Of a stretch of DNA of 64,000 bases, positions 36,732 through 45,713 are shown piece after piece; position 1 is the stretch's first letter; each line of letters starts with the position of its first letter. Below the pieces are notes generated by a model. The model searched no databases and was not told the origin of the DNA. It saw only the letters and a list, made by a program, of their open reading frames with translations. The position numbers were made by a program, and so were the translations under genes. This stretch comes from Fodinisporobacter ferrooxydans (GTDB taxonomy: Bacteria > Bacillota > Bacilli > Tumebacillales > MYW30-H2): the NCBI RefSeq assembly GCF_022818495.1, contig NZ_CP089291.1:434001-498000 (forward strand), given 5' to 3'.

Positions 36732-37436
36732 TCACATGCCAAGATAGATTTCCCGCACCTGATGATTCTTTTTCAGATCCTCCGCATTGCCTTCCAGGGC
36801 GATTTTCCCTGTCTCCAGGACATAGGCCCGGTTGGCCAATGTCAGTGCATGGTAGGCATTTTGTTCCACAAGCAGAATCGTCATGCCTTGATCCCGCAAT
36901 GTTTTGATAATCGCAAAAATTTGCGCGACAACGCTTGGCGCCAGTCCCATCGAGGGTTCATCCAGAATCAGAAAGTTGGGCCGTGTCAGCAGTGCCCGGC
37001 CGACGGCCAGCATTTGTTGTTGGCCTCCGCTCAAATTGCCCGCAAGCACATCCCGTTTCGTCTGGAGGATCGGAAAATATTCATAGACTTGCTCCAGGTC
37101 TGCGGATATGCCCGCACGGTCGTTGCGGTGATACGCGCCCGTCAACAGGTTCTCTTTTACCGTCAAAAGCGGGTAAATCTTCCGGCCTTCCGGCACATAG
37201 CCGATCCCTTCTTTGACCAGCCGGTAGGGTTTTGTATTCGTAATCGGCTTGCCGCGAAAGGAAATGCTGCCGCCGACCGCTTTTGTCAATCCACAGATGG
37301 TCTTTAAGATGGAGCTTTTCCCTGCGCCATTGGAACCCAGCAGGGAAACGACTTCCCCCTCCTGAACCGTCAAGCTGACGCCTTTCACGGCATGGACCTT
37401 GCCATAATACACCTGCAAATCCTGAATGGCCAGCAT
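36732..37436 (-). CDS. livF: Branched-chain amino acid-type ABC transporter ATPase LivF
   Basis: This second ATPase of a HAAT-family importer has 234 residues, Walker A GSNGAGKSSIL, signature NLSGGQQQMLAVGRAL and Walker B FLILDEPSMGLAPSVV, which is typical of LivF. Its ATG (37436) overlaps the livG stop in TAATG and follows GGGGGTGAG, implying coupled translation. It ends the five-gene livJHMGF operon. Members of this transporter family carry leucine-type amino acids but also urea, amides, aromatic acids and other organic acids. Confidence 0.92.
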   Translation of the reverse strand: MLAIQDLQVYYGKVHAVKGVSLTVQEGEVVSLLGSNGAGKSSILKTICGLTKAVGGSISFRGKPITNTKPYRLVKEGIGYVPEGRKIYPLLTVKENLLTGAYHRNDRAGISADLEQVYEYFPILQTKRDVLAGNLSGGQQQMLAVGRALLTRPNFLILDEPSMGLAPSVVAQIFAIIKTLRDQGMTILLVEQNAYHALTLANRAYVLETGKIALEGNAEDLKKNHQVREIYLGM

Positions 37437-38200
37437 TACCACTCACCCCCCAAATAGGCCGTGATGACCTGTTTGTTTTTGGACACCTGATTCGGCGTCC
37501 CCTCCGTCAGGACCATCCCTTCATTCATGACCGTTATCGTTTCACAAATCGTCATCATCAGTTTCATATCATGTTCGATGACGAGTACCGTAATCCCCCG
37601 CTCGTCGCGGATGTAGCGAATGATGCGCGCCAACTCGTCCGTTTCCGTATGGTTGAGTCCTGCCGCCGGTTCATCCAGCAGAAGCAATTTGGGATGTGTC
37701 GCCAACGCCCGGGCGATTTCCAAGCGTTTTTGTACGCCGTATGGCAAGTTTTCCGCCAGAAAATCGCGCCACTCCAACAGATCAAAGACTTCCAGCAAGG
37801 CTTCCGCCTTTCGAATCGTTTCCTTTTCGATCCGAAAGACCCGTTTGGGAGCGACCACATAGTCCCAAATCCGAATGCCCGATTCCCGGTCCAGAACCGC
37901 GCAAACATTCTCCAGCACCGTCATTTTTTTGAATAACCGCAAATTTTGAAAGGTGCGGGCCAATCCCGCCCGATTGACTTGAAACGGCGACAACGCATGG
38001 ATGGGCTTGTTTTCAAACCAGACCTCGCCTTGTGTCGGTTTATAGTATCCACTAATCACATTAAAGAGTGTGGTTTTCCCGGATCCGTTGGGGCCGATCA
38101 CGCCATGGATCGATCCTTGCCTGACAGGAAACGAGACATCCTGAATCGCCTTCAGGCCGCCAAATTCCCGGGACACCTGTTTGATTTGCAGCAGTTCCAT
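37436..38200 (-). CDS. livG: Branched-chain amino acid-type ABC transporter ATPase LivG
   Basis: This first ATPase of the importer has 254 residues, Walker A GPNGSGKTTLFNVI, the LivG-type insertion RTFQNLRLFKKMTVLENV, a signature region LPYGVQKRLEIARALA and Walker B LLLLDEPAAGLNHTE followed by the LivG C-terminal extension. Start ATG 38200 (MELLQIKQ) lies behind AAAAGGCGTG; the longer frame to 38251 is not supported. Confidence 0.92.
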   Translation of the reverse strand: MELLQIKQVSREFGGLKAIQDVSFPVRQGSIHGVIGPNGSGKTTLFNVISGYYKPTQGEVWFENKPIHALSPFQVNRAGLARTFQNLRLFKKMTVLENVCAVLDRESGIRIWDYVVAPKRVFRIEKETIRKAEALLEVFDLLEWRDFLAENLPYGVQKRLEIARALATHPKLLLLDEPAAGLNHTETDELARIIRYIRDERGITVLVIEHDMKLMMTICETITVMNEGMVLTEGTPNQVSKNKQVITAYLGGEW

Positions 38201-38288
38201 ATTTTCACGCCTTTCAAAAAAATTGCCAGCCACCAAATGGCACGTTTGCATTCACGCGTTTGCATCCGATTCTTTCAGCCAATTCCGA

Positions 38289-39374
38289 TTATTTCACCCG
38301 ATAGAGCTGGGATCGCTTCCGGTGTTGAAAGAGTGTTTTGATGCTCACCAATCCGCCCGGCAAGAACACGACCAATGCGACAATTAAAGCGCCATACACC
38401 ACTTGTTGCCAGTTTTGAAATTGATTGAGCCATTCGCGGGCGACAATCAAGATGACCGCTCCCGCGATCGAGCCATAGATGTTGCCCATGCCGCCAATGA
38501 CCACAATCGTCAGCATGAAGAACATTTCATTCATTTGGAACGTATCCGGACTCACATAGGAAAGCATATGGGCATACAGGACACCGGCCACACCGGCATA
38601 CATACCGGAAAGCGCAAAGGCCAGGATCTGCTGTTTCGCGATATTGATGCCTAACGCCTGAGAGGCAATATGATCCTCGCGAACGGCGCGAAAGCTGCGT
38701 CCAATCGAATGTGTCGTGATGATTTTGGCCAGCAGGAACAACAGGACCGTAAACGTCAAAACCAGATAATAGTAGAGATATTCCGAATCCAGCGCGACGC
38801 CAAACACATGGGGTTTGGGTATGCCGGTGATGCCGGTCGGTCCACCCGTTAATCCGTTCAGATTGACAAGCATATCATTGATCGCGATCGCCAATCCCAA
38901 TGTCGCAATCGCCAGGTAATGGGACCGGACTTTGAGGGAGGGCAACCCAATGAGGATGCCGCATGCGGTACTGAAAACAATCGATATTGGCAATGCTTCC
39001 CAAAACGTAAAATGAAACCGTGTGGTCAGGATGGCGGATGTATACGCCCCGACCGCATAAAACGCCGCATGGGCCAAATTCATCTGGCCGCAATATCCCA
39101 TGGTCAAATCCAATCCGATGGCAAGAATCATATAGAGTACAACAAGGTCCAAAATATGCACTTGATAGTTGTTCAAAGCGATGGGCAGAATCAGAAAGAG
39201 CGCAACCGCCATGCTGATCCACCATCGGCTGTTTCTCCATGTCCGCTTCGCGGCGGACCGGCTGGCAGATCCCTCCGACACCGGTGCGAACCCTTCCAAA
39301 GGAGTGGAGGGCGCCTGCTCCGGCTGCAATTCCTGGCCTGCCAGATCCCGGTTTGTCATATCCTGGCTTGTCAT
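38289..39374 (-). CDS. livM: Branched-chain amino acid-type ABC transporter permease LivM
   Basis: This permease of 361 residues has about nine hydrophobic segments, beginning near residue 50 after a hydrophilic tail of unusual length for the family. It contains the LivM blocks MGYCGQMNLAHAAFYAVGAY, GLPSLKVRSHYLAIATLG and SFRAVREDHIASQALGI. Its ATG overlaps the livH stop by four bases (ATGA), so the two channel subunits are coupled. Confidence 0.9.
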   Translation of the reverse strand: MTSQDMTNRDLAGQELQPEQAPSTPLEGFAPVSEGSASRSAAKRTWRNSRWWISMAVALFLILPIALNNYQVHILDLVVLYMILAIGLDLTMGYCGQMNLAHAAFYAVGAYTSAILTTRFHFTFWEALPISIVFSTACGILIGLPSLKVRSHYLAIATLGLAIAINDMLVNLNGLTGGPTGITGIPKPHVFGVALDSEYLYYYLVLTFTVLLFLLAKIITTHSIGRSFRAVREDHIASQALGINIAKQQILAFALSGMYAGVAGVLYAHMLSYVSPDTFQMNEMFFMLTIVVIGGMGNIYGSIAGAVILIVAREWLNQFQNWQQVVYGALIVALVVFLPGGLVSIKTLFQHRKRSQLYRVK

Positions 39375-40252
39375 AGTTTATCCACCACCCTTTCCCCTAC
39401 GATGCCCGATGGTTTGAAAATCAGCACCACAACGAAGATCACAAACGCAATCACTTCACTCCAGGCGGATACTTGTGTCGCGACCAGTTGTTCGAGGATG
39501 CCGAACACCAGTCCGCCCACAATGGCGCCAGGCATACTGCCGAAGCCGCCCAATATGGCAGCCGCAAATCCATTGATGCCGACCGATGTGCTCATATCCG
39601 GACTGACATAGAAGACCGGTCCAACCAGCATGCCCGCACAGGCGGCCAAAGCCGAGCCAATGGCCAAGGTGAGCCCGTTCATCAAGCCGACATTCATGCC
39701 TAATGCCAACGACATGTCTCGTTCCTGGGCGGATGCGCGCATCGCCAACCCAATCTTCGTTCGATTCAAAAAGAGCTGCAATGCGATCACGATCAAGGCC
39801 GCCACCCCAACGATCACCAGTGTATAGGGAGCAATGGAGATCCCCTTGACCATCCAGGGCGTATTGTTGATGGGGAAGGGGACGGCAATCCCGTCCGGTC
39901 CCCAAATAATAATCGATAGATTCTGCAGCACGATTCCGATCCCGAGCGTCCCCAACATCATGTAAATCAGATCCATTTTCTCAAGCGGCCGCAGAATTTT
40001 TTGCACAATCATGCCGAGACCGGCCGTCAAAAGGAGCGCCAATGCGAATGCGAGGACAAAGTTGGTATGCATGGAGACATAGAAGACCGTCCCGATATAC
40101 GCCCCGACCATGAAGATATTGCCATGCGCAAAGTTTACCAGTCCCATCGACCGATAGACCATGGAATACCCCAAGGCAACGAGGGCGTAAATGCTTCCCA
40201 TGCCAATGCCGCCAATCAAACTTTGTAGCAAGATCGTCACATGTGGATTCAT
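39371..40252 (-). CDS. livH: Branched-chain amino acid-type ABC transporter permease LivH
   Basis: This 293-residue permease has about eight hydrophobic segments and the LivH hallmarks GSIYALVALGYSMVYRSMGL, NFAHGNIFMVGAYIG and RASAQERDMSLALGMNV followed by GINGFAAAILGGFGSMPGAI. It forms the membrane channel with LivM. It follows the binding-protein gene by 19 bases. Confidence 0.9.
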   Translation of the reverse strand: MNPHVTILLQSLIGGIGMGSIYALVALGYSMVYRSMGLVNFAHGNIFMVGAYIGTVFYVSMHTNFVLAFALALLLTAGLGMIVQKILRPLEKMDLIYMMLGTLGIGIVLQNLSIIIWGPDGIAVPFPINNTPWMVKGISIAPYTLVIVGVAALIVIALQLFLNRTKIGLAMRASAQERDMSLALGMNVGLMNGLTLAIGSALAACAGMLVGPVFYVSPDMSTSVGINGFAAAILGGFGSMPGAIVGGLVFGILEQLVATQVSAWSEVIAFVIFVVVLIFKPSGIVGERVVDKL

Positions 40253-40271
40253 ACGTCGATAATCCTCTCAT

Positions 40272-41465
40272 TTATTGTAGTGGTTCTGGTTGGCCGTTTT
40301 TATAAGTACCAATTTGTGCTGTAAACATTCCCTCGCCTTGATCGTTGAACTTGAAATCTCCCGTCAAGCCATGGTAGTTCAATTTTAGCAACTCGTCGCG
40401 AATATGTGTGCCATCAATGTTTGGATATGCTTTATCAATGGCCTCAAGCAGCATCTTCGCGCCATCATACGCTTTCGCCACATGGGAATCGGCTACCTGT
40501 CCGAACTTTTTCTTATATGCAGCGGCAAACGCTTTTGTTTCGGCATTCGCATCATTTGAGATATACGTTGTCGCGAAAATCGTCCCTTCCGCCACAGCTT
40601 TTCCAGCCGTATTCACATAAATTGGAGTCGCTGCAGGTTGACCGCCGACGATGCGGGCAGTAATCCCCAATGCCCTCGCCTGTTTGGCAATTAACCCCAT
40701 CTCAATCTCTTCTGTTCCAATAAACAGCACCTGTGGATGTGCTTCTTTAATTGTCGTCAACTGAGCACTGAAGTCTTTTGCATCCGGAGTGACAACTTGA
40801 TCGGAAACAGGTGAAATGCCATGTGCTTTTAAAGCGCTTACAAAAGCATCATGCTCACCTTTTCCGTAAGCGCCTGAATTCGAAATTACGGCAATTTTTT
40901 TCATTCCCATCTTACCCACAACATAATCTGCCAACGTCTTATCAAAAATCAGGCTATTTGCCGTATCCCGAAAGACAAACAGGCTTCCTTTTTTGGTTAT
41001 CTCAGGATCCTGCCCTGAGGTTATATGAGGGATTTTTGCTTGTTTTAAAATATTAAGAATTGCCAACGTCGTTGTACTCTCTGGTGTGGCAAATGCAGCA
41101 ACCACCTTGTCGTTCACTAACTTATTGGCATCATTGACCGCAACAGAGGGATTGCCTTGATCATCGAGCTTTTCGATCACAACCTTTCTTCCGTGAATGC
41201 CACCTTTCGCATTCACTTCATCCACTGCCATTTGCAACCCCTGGCTATCCCATGTACCCAACGATGCCAGATTTCCACTCATTGCCCCGATTTCTCCAAT
41301 TTTGATATCTTGGCTGCTTCCACTTGCAACCGATGAACCGGAAGTACTTGAAGTACTCGAAGAACCGCAAGCTGTTAATGTCGAAACTAATGTTGCACTT
41401 AATACAATACCAGCCAATACCTTCTTCCTTTGAGGATAGGATTTTTTTGGATTGTTGTGTAACAT
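40272..41465 (-). CDS. Liv-type ABC transporter substrate-binding lipoprotein
   Basis: This extracellular binding protein has 397 residues, starting at ATG 41465 nine bases after GGGAGG. A signal peptide (KKVLAGIVLSATLVSTLTAC) ends in the lipobox LTAC, so the cysteine is lipidated; a Ser/Gly linker follows. The mature part is a type I periplasmic-binding fold with IKIGEIGAMSGNLASLGTWD and VIEKLDDQGNPSVAVNDANK and the pocket region ITSGQDPEITKK. It is the first liv gene, 185 bases after the TPP enzyme, so it may be transcribed from that gene's sigma-54 promoter or its own. The ligand cannot be read from sequence. Confidence 0.88.
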   Translation of the reverse strand: MLHNNPKKSYPQRKKVLAGIVLSATLVSTLTACGSSSTSSTSGSSVASGSSQDIKIGEIGAMSGNLASLGTWDSQGLQMAVDEVNAKGGIHGRKVVIEKLDDQGNPSVAVNDANKLVNDKVVAAFATPESTTTLAILNILKQAKIPHITSGQDPEITKKGSLFVFRDTANSLIFDKTLADYVVGKMGMKKIAVISNSGAYGKGEHDAFVSALKAHGISPVSDQVVTPDAKDFSAQLTTIKEAHPQVLFIGTEEIEMGLIAKQARALGITARIVGGQPAATPIYVNTAGKAVAEGTIFATTYISNDANAETKAFAAAYKKKFGQVADSHVAKAYDGAKMLLEAIDKAYPNIDGTHIRDELLKLNYHGLTGDFKFNDQGEGMFTAQIGTYKNGQPEPLQ

Positions 41466-41649
41466 GTAATATGGCCTCCCTTTTTTATTCAAAAATTTTT
41501 ATAAAAGGGGCATAAACTTCACCCCTCTTATTACGGCAACAATTTTTCTAATCTATCTATTCCAATAAATTCCAATCTCTGAAATCATGTTTTTTGAAAT
41601 CGCTTTCCATATGAAAAGGAACGTTTCATTTACCGGAATTTTAATCAAT

Positions 41650-43407
41650 TCATACACTTACATGTGATCTCTTTTCATCGGGAGAATAAATATCCATTAT
41701 ATTCCAATGTCCTGTTGTTGGCGTTGGGACATTGAGCATCTGAACATCAATAACAAACGGTTTATTTGACTCAATGGCTTGTTTCAGAGCAGGTTTAAAC
41801 TCTTCCGCAGATTGAATCTTTACCCCATCAACCCCGTACGCTTTTGCAATACTCGCAAAATCCGGTGAATAGGATTTTCCATCTTTCTGAAAAACAGTTC
41901 CATACGTTGTATCGAAATGTGCTTTTTCCAATCCGGCGATTGTACCGTAGGAATTGTTATTCATAACGATCCATATGACAGCTACACTTTCTTCAGCAGC
42001 TGTTGCCAATACGGAAGGATTTTGACCGAAACCGCCGTCACCGACAAGCGAAACAATTACTTTATCCGGTTGTGCAATTTTCGCTCCCAACGCCGCAGAG
42101 GATCCAAATCCCATCGTGGCCAGGCCACCCGGCGTAAAAATAGTACCTGGTTCGTAAACCGGAAATTGTTGTCCAACTCCGTTCTTGTTCCAGCCTACAT
42201 CCGTTGTAATATAAGCATCTCGCGGCAATACCTCGCGCACTTCATGTAAAATTCGTTCCGGTCTCATCGGAAACGATGAATCCTTGATGTGTACTTGATT
42301 CTGCTTTCTAAAATTCTCCTTATAAACAGCAATTTTTTGCTTGAATGGATTGTTTTGCCTGCCTTCTGGAAGAATCTCCTTCGCAACCCTGTTTAACACG
42401 TGCAGTGCCTGCTTTAAATCAACGACCGCTCCGATCTCTACAGGATAATTCCTACCAATTTCATTTGGATCGATATCAATGTGTATTAATTTGGTAGGCG
42501 GAAAATTAAATGTATATTCGGATTCCCAAGAGCTGCAATCCGCTTCGGCGAAACGCGTCCCTAGAGCAAAAATATAATCCGCTTGTCTACATGTATCGTT
42601 GGTAAACTGTGCACCCCAGAATCCGGTCATTCCCAATAGGAATGGATGATCATCGGGCACAGCACCTTTTCCCATGGCACTATGTACAACCGGAATACTC
42701 AGATGGTCAACAAACTCCCTTAATTCTTCCGCTGCATCCGCTATTAAAATTCCTCCACCTACATAAATCAGTGGATTTGTTGCATGAACAAGTCTCTGAA
42801 TGATCGTTTCGGCTGTTTCATCATCAATCGATGGTTTTTGTATCGTTTTCGTATGATGATTCAATCTTTCGAATAAAGCCGTATCTATTTCTTTCGAGAA
42901 AATATCCATTGGTACAGATACTAATACCGGACCTGGCCGTCCGCTTTCCGCCAATTGAAAAGCCTTTTCAATAATTTCAGGAAACAGATCCGGGCGATCT
43001 GCACGCCATGCCCGTTTAACAAATGGACGGTAGATTTCATATTGGGAAGCATCTGCATGCAAGTTAATTTCTTGGTGTGGATGCTTCCCATAATAATGAC
43101 TTGGAATGTCACCGGCAATGACCACCATAGGAATGGAATCCAATGCGGCCGTTGCAACACCCGTAGCAGCATTCGTTAAACCTGGTCCCAAATGTGTTAA
43201 TACTACAGATGTTTGCTTTTTGGCCCTGGCGTACCCATCGGCCGCATGTGCGGCAATTTGCTCATGGCGGGTATTGATGAATTTGATGGAGCTATTCTCC
43301 AAAGCTGCCAATACTGCGATGTTCGTATGTCCACAAAGCCCGAAAATGTGTTCGATACCTCTGTTTTCCAGATACCTTATTAATTGACGCGAAATGAGAT
43401 CTTTCAT
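41650..43407 (-). CDS. Thiamine-diphosphate-dependent enzyme, acetolactate synthase-like
   Basis: This 585-residue enzyme has the three-domain architecture of acetolactate synthase/benzoylformate decarboxylase relatives. The N-terminal PYR domain has the catalytic glutamate in NTRHEQIAAHAADGYARA (near residue 48). The central domain contains PLIYVGGGILIADAAEEL. The C-terminal PP domain has the ThDP motif starting GDGGFGQNPSVLATAAEES and ending in NNNSYG. It is not clearly a biosynthetic IlvB: no small subunit gene lies nearby. It is the first gene after a sigma-54 promoter and leads into the liv genes, so a catabolic carboligase or decarboxylase for the imported compound is likely; substrate unknown. 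Confidence 0.85.
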   Translation of the reverse strand: MKDLISRQLIRYLENRGIEHIFGLCGHTNIAVLAALENSSIKFINTRHEQIAAHAADGYARAKKQTSVVLTHLGPGLTNAATGVATAALDSIPMVVIAGDIPSHYYGKHPHQEINLHADASQYEIYRPFVKRAWRADRPDLFPEIIEKAFQLAESGRPGPVLVSVPMDIFSKEIDTALFERLNHHTKTIQKPSIDDETAETIIQRLVHATNPLIYVGGGILIADAAEELREFVDHLSIPVVHSAMGKGAVPDDHPFLLGMTGFWGAQFTNDTCRQADYIFALGTRFAEADCSSWESEYTFNFPPTKLIHIDIDPNEIGRNYPVEIGAVVDLKQALHVLNRVAKEILPEGRQNNPFKQKIAVYKENFRKQNQVHIKDSSFPMRPERILHEVREVLPRDAYITTDVGWNKNGVGQQFPVYEPGTIFTPGGLATMGFGSSAALGAKIAQPDKVIVSLVGDGGFGQNPSVLATAAEESVAVIWIVMNNNSYGTIAGLEKAHFDTTYGTVFQKDGKSYSPDFASIAKAYGVDGVKIQSAEEFKPALKQAIESNKPFVIDVQMLNVPTPTTGHWNIMDIYSPDEKRSHVSV

Positions 43408-43624
43408 GCATGTTGAGCCTCCTTTAAATTTAAAATGATTGTTCCTTACCTGATTGTTCCGTACCTTCTTGACAAAGCAGATTCAAAAGCTGTTTTATAC
43501 TCCGATCGATTCCCTGTGCCGGCAAATGTTCGTCTTCCCATTTCAGGACAAATCATATGTACCTCACTAACTTCTCCTCCTAATGTGAAAACTCGATAAT
43601 CTGAAAAATCTAATATTTTTAATA

Positions 43625-43641
43625 AGCAAGTATTGTGCCAA
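43625..43641 (-). promoter_or_regulatory. Sigma-54 (-24/-12) promoter of the TPP-enzyme/liv unit
   Basis: The minus strand reads TTGGCACAATACTTGCT, matching the TGGCAC-N5-TTGCW consensus with the essential GG and GC doublets. It is identical at 15 of 17 bases to the promoter at 54011-54027. Transcription would start near 43613 and give a leader of about 205 bases before the TPP-enzyme gene. Confidence 0.85.
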
Positions 43642-43681
43642 GTAATTACCTTACGAAAATCAATATCTTTTCTCAGGTTTT

Positions 43682-43725
43682 GTTCAAATTTTGAACTAAA
43701 CACGTTTGCATAAAGTTCATTTTAT
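43682..43725. promoter_or_regulatory. Candidate activator site upstream of the TPP-unit sigma-54 promoter
   Basis: GTTCAAATTTTGAAC (43682-43696) is a 7-1-7 palindrome about 41 bp upstream of the -24 box, followed 33 bp on (start to start) by GTTCATTTTAT (43715-43725). The same pair with the same 33-bp offset occurs upstream of the CoA-transferase promoter. Confidence 0.6.
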
Positions 43726-43795
43726 TTATTCGGGAGAAATTGCCGTTCTAACTTTGCCATTCGATCTGAAAAAACGAATTTGATTTCTTCACATT

Positions 43796-44614
43796 CTATC
43801 CCCGTGGATGAGTATCCAGATAGTCCTTTGCAATTTGCAAGCAATGCCGCGCAAATTCCTCATAACCCAGTTCTTGCGTGCGCTTGGCGTGTGGGATCTC
43901 CAAGGAATAGGGAATCTCAGGTATCCGATTCAGGATGCCGGCAACATCAATGCCGCCCTCGCCCAAATACAGTCGCTCCTCGCGTGCAGTATGGATCAAA
44001 CCTTCTTTTGTGGTCGGAATCTCTCTGGGCGCATCGCAGACATGCGCAAAGTGGAGCCATTCCCACGGCACATCGTCCAGCTCCTCAAGCCTGACGTGCG
44101 AGCGGTTGAAATGAAGAGTATCGATTATGATGCCGCCATTTTCACGATTGGCTGTGCGGACAATATCTAGCGCTTCTTGGAGTGTCGCCAGATCGTACCA
44201 AGTGATGAATTCCAAGTCCATCGTTAGGCCGAACGGTTTGGCCATATCACAAAGTTCGGAAAAGCAATCAATCACGAAATTGCGATCATTGGTCGAAGCG
44301 GTAGTAAGAACATGGCGCCCGCCCAATTCAGCAGCGACTTCCATGGCGGGCAGATAGATTTTCGGATCGAGTCCATCGTAGATGCGGACCATTTCGATGT
44401 CGAGCAGCTTGAGGCCCGTCTCGGCAAGCGCAGCTTTCGTTTGCCGCAGCATCACCTTGTCCTCGGCCAATGGATATTGGGGTTCGTTGATCGTTCCTAA
44501 CCCAATGGGACGAAAGCTGACGAAATCATAGCCGGCTCGTGCGGCGATATACGTCATCTCTGGTGGTGTACAGCCAAGCACCGTAAGGTGAGCCAGGGAA
44601 AATTTCCTTGCCAT
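43796..44614 (-). CDS. Sugar phosphate isomerase/epimerase-like TIM-barrel protein
   Basis: This 272-residue protein of the xylose-isomerase-like TIM barrel superfamily starts at ATG 44614 after GGAGGAAAACAAG. Likely metal ligands appear at the ends of strands: Glu in LTMDLEFITWYD, Asp in GIIIDTLHFNRSH, His in WLHFAHVCDAPRE and Glu in YSLEIPHAKR. The superfamily includes isomerases, epimerases, inosose dehydratase and 3-dehydroshikimate dehydratase (AsbF/QuiC types). The neighbouring shikimate dehydrogenase gene makes the last an option, but the sequence does not prove it. It probably ends the transcription unit beginning with the acyl-CoA dehydrogenase at 47733. Confidence 0.8.
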   Translation of the reverse strand: MARKFSLAHLTVLGCTPPEMTYIAARAGYDFVSFRPIGLGTINEPQYPLAEDKVMLRQTKAALAETGLKLLDIEMVRIYDGLDPKIYLPAMEVAAELGGRHVLTTASTNDRNFVIDCFSELCDMAKPFGLTMDLEFITWYDLATLQEALDIVRTANRENGGIIIDTLHFNRSHVRLEELDDVPWEWLHFAHVCDAPREIPTTKEGLIHTAREERLYLGEGGIDVAGILNRIPEIPYSLEIPHAKRTQELGYEEFARHCLQIAKDYLDTHPRG

Positions 44615-44711
44615 TTTCTTGTTTTCCTCCAATCGTCCGATATTGTTACACAGGAGATTTTAAGCAGTTTCGAAATTCTTAATATCCTTGATAATTAAGT
44701 TTTCTTTTTTT

Positions 44712-45611
44712 TCATTTGATGATTGCTTCCTTCTGAAATATTTGCTCCTTGACATATTCAACAGGCATTTCTTGCCCGGTCCATATTTCAAAAGCCTTAG
44801 CACCTTGCCAGAGCACCATTCCTAATCCGTTAATCGTCTTACAGCCAACTGTTTCTGCTTGCGCTAACAATTTTGTTTTGCGCGGTGTGTATATAACATC
44901 CGATACGATTAACTCTGGACGTAACCAAGAAGTATCAGAGATAAGGCTTTGACCCTCGAATGGCTTCATCCCAATTCCTGTTGCATTTATCAAGATGTCA
45001 CTGTCAGCGATTTCTTTTTTCAATCTATCTCGATCAGCAAGATCATAAACGTTCGCATTACAAGTCGTATCCTTTACTTGTTCATTGATGATCGCAGCAT
45101 TTTTTACCGCTCGAGGAAAGAAATCATCCTTTCGATTGAAAATGGATATTTCCGCAACTCCATCGAATGCTGCTTGAATCGCAATTGCAGTTGCTGCACC
45201 ACCAGCACCCAGGAGTGTTATTTTCTTACCGATAAAATATACACCTGCCTCGATTAATCCGCGCATAAACCCAATACCATCTGTCATGTGACCAATTAAT
45301 TTGCCATTTTCATTTACTACTGTATTTACTGCACCTGCAAACTGAGCGACTTCTGATAACTCATCCAAAAGGGGCATAATTTTAATTTTGTTCGGCATGG
45401 ATACATTAAAGCCACGTAAATTTAGAGCACGAATTCCATTCACAACATCTTTCAGTTGATCATTCCCAACCTCGAATGCCAAATACGCGTAATTAAGTCC
45501 CAATTTTCGAAAAGCCATATTATGCATGGCCGGAGATATCGAGTGGCCGCTTGGTGCAGCAAGCAGTCCAATTAATTTCGTTCTGCCATCAATACGTCCA
45601 AGATCAGACAT
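44712..45611 (-). CDS. Shikimate/quinate dehydrogenase (AroE/YdiB family)
   Basis: This 299-residue NAD(P)-dependent dehydrogenase has the substrate-binding block AAPSGHSISPAMHNMAFRKL, the catalytic lysine in NVSMPNKIKIMP (near residue 73), TDGIGFMRGL, and the Rossmann motif LLGAGGAATAIAIQAAF. The C-terminal block NGLGMVLWQGAKAFEIWTG is typical. Biosynthetic AroE and catabolic quinate/shikimate dehydrogenases cannot be separated by eye; its length and place in a catabolic array with an aroQ remnant favour the catabolic role, converting shikimate or quinate to the 3-dehydro compound. Confidence 0.87.
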   Translation of the reverse strand: MSDLGRIDGRTKLIGLLAAPSGHSISPAMHNMAFRKLGLNYAYLAFEVGNDQLKDVVNGIRALNLRGFNVSMPNKIKIMPLLDELSEVAQFAGAVNTVVNENGKLIGHMTDGIGFMRGLIEAGVYFIGKKITLLGAGGAATAIAIQAAFDGVAEISIFNRKDDFFPRAVKNAAIINEQVKDTTCNANVYDLADRDRLKKEIADSDILINATGIGMKPFEGQSLISDTSWLRPELIVSDVIYTPRKTKLLAQAETVGCKTINGLGMVLWQGAKAFEIWTGQEMPVEYVKEQIFQKEAIIK

Positions 45612-45635
45612 TTGTTTTGCATCCTCTCACTATAA

Positions 45636-45713
45636 TTACATCCTTGCAATAGCCCGCAAAGCCATCTCATATCCATAGGAGCCAAAGCCCGAAATTTGGC
45701 CGATCGCCAATGC
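45636..45713 (-). pseudogene. 3'-terminal remnant of aroQ (type II 3-dehydroquinate dehydratase)
   Basis: The minus strand encodes ALAIGQISGFGSYGYEMALR then AIARM and a stop. This matches the C-terminal end of AroQ, where GQISGFG and the following helix are strongly conserved. Intact AroQ has about 145 residues, so roughly 120 codons are missing. The stop codon of the next gene upstream (TAG at 45714-45716) is in the same frame, marking the junction of a deletion. The remnant lies directly before the shikimate/quinate dehydrogenase gene. Confidence 0.75.

Larger units (their letters stand above)
43408..43795. other. 388-base gap holding a sigma-54 control region, no credible gene
   Basis: The gap holds the sigma-54 promoter at 43625-43641 and its upstream element at 43682-43725. 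The last part before the TPP gene is a leader of about 200 bases. An 85-codon frame (43446-43703) overlaps these elements, lacks a good ribosome binding site and has no recognisable homology. Confidence 0.6.

Noticed and set aside
38236-38250. TGGCACGTTTGCA on the plus strand as a sigma-54 promoter
   Set aside because: The spacing between the TGGCAC and TTGCA elements is 2 instead of 5, and it points away from any plus-strand gene.
43446-43703. 85-codon minus-strand frame in the gap before the TPP-enzyme gene
   Set aside because: It overlaps the sigma-54 promoter and upstream element, has no clear ribosome binding site and no recognisable homology.
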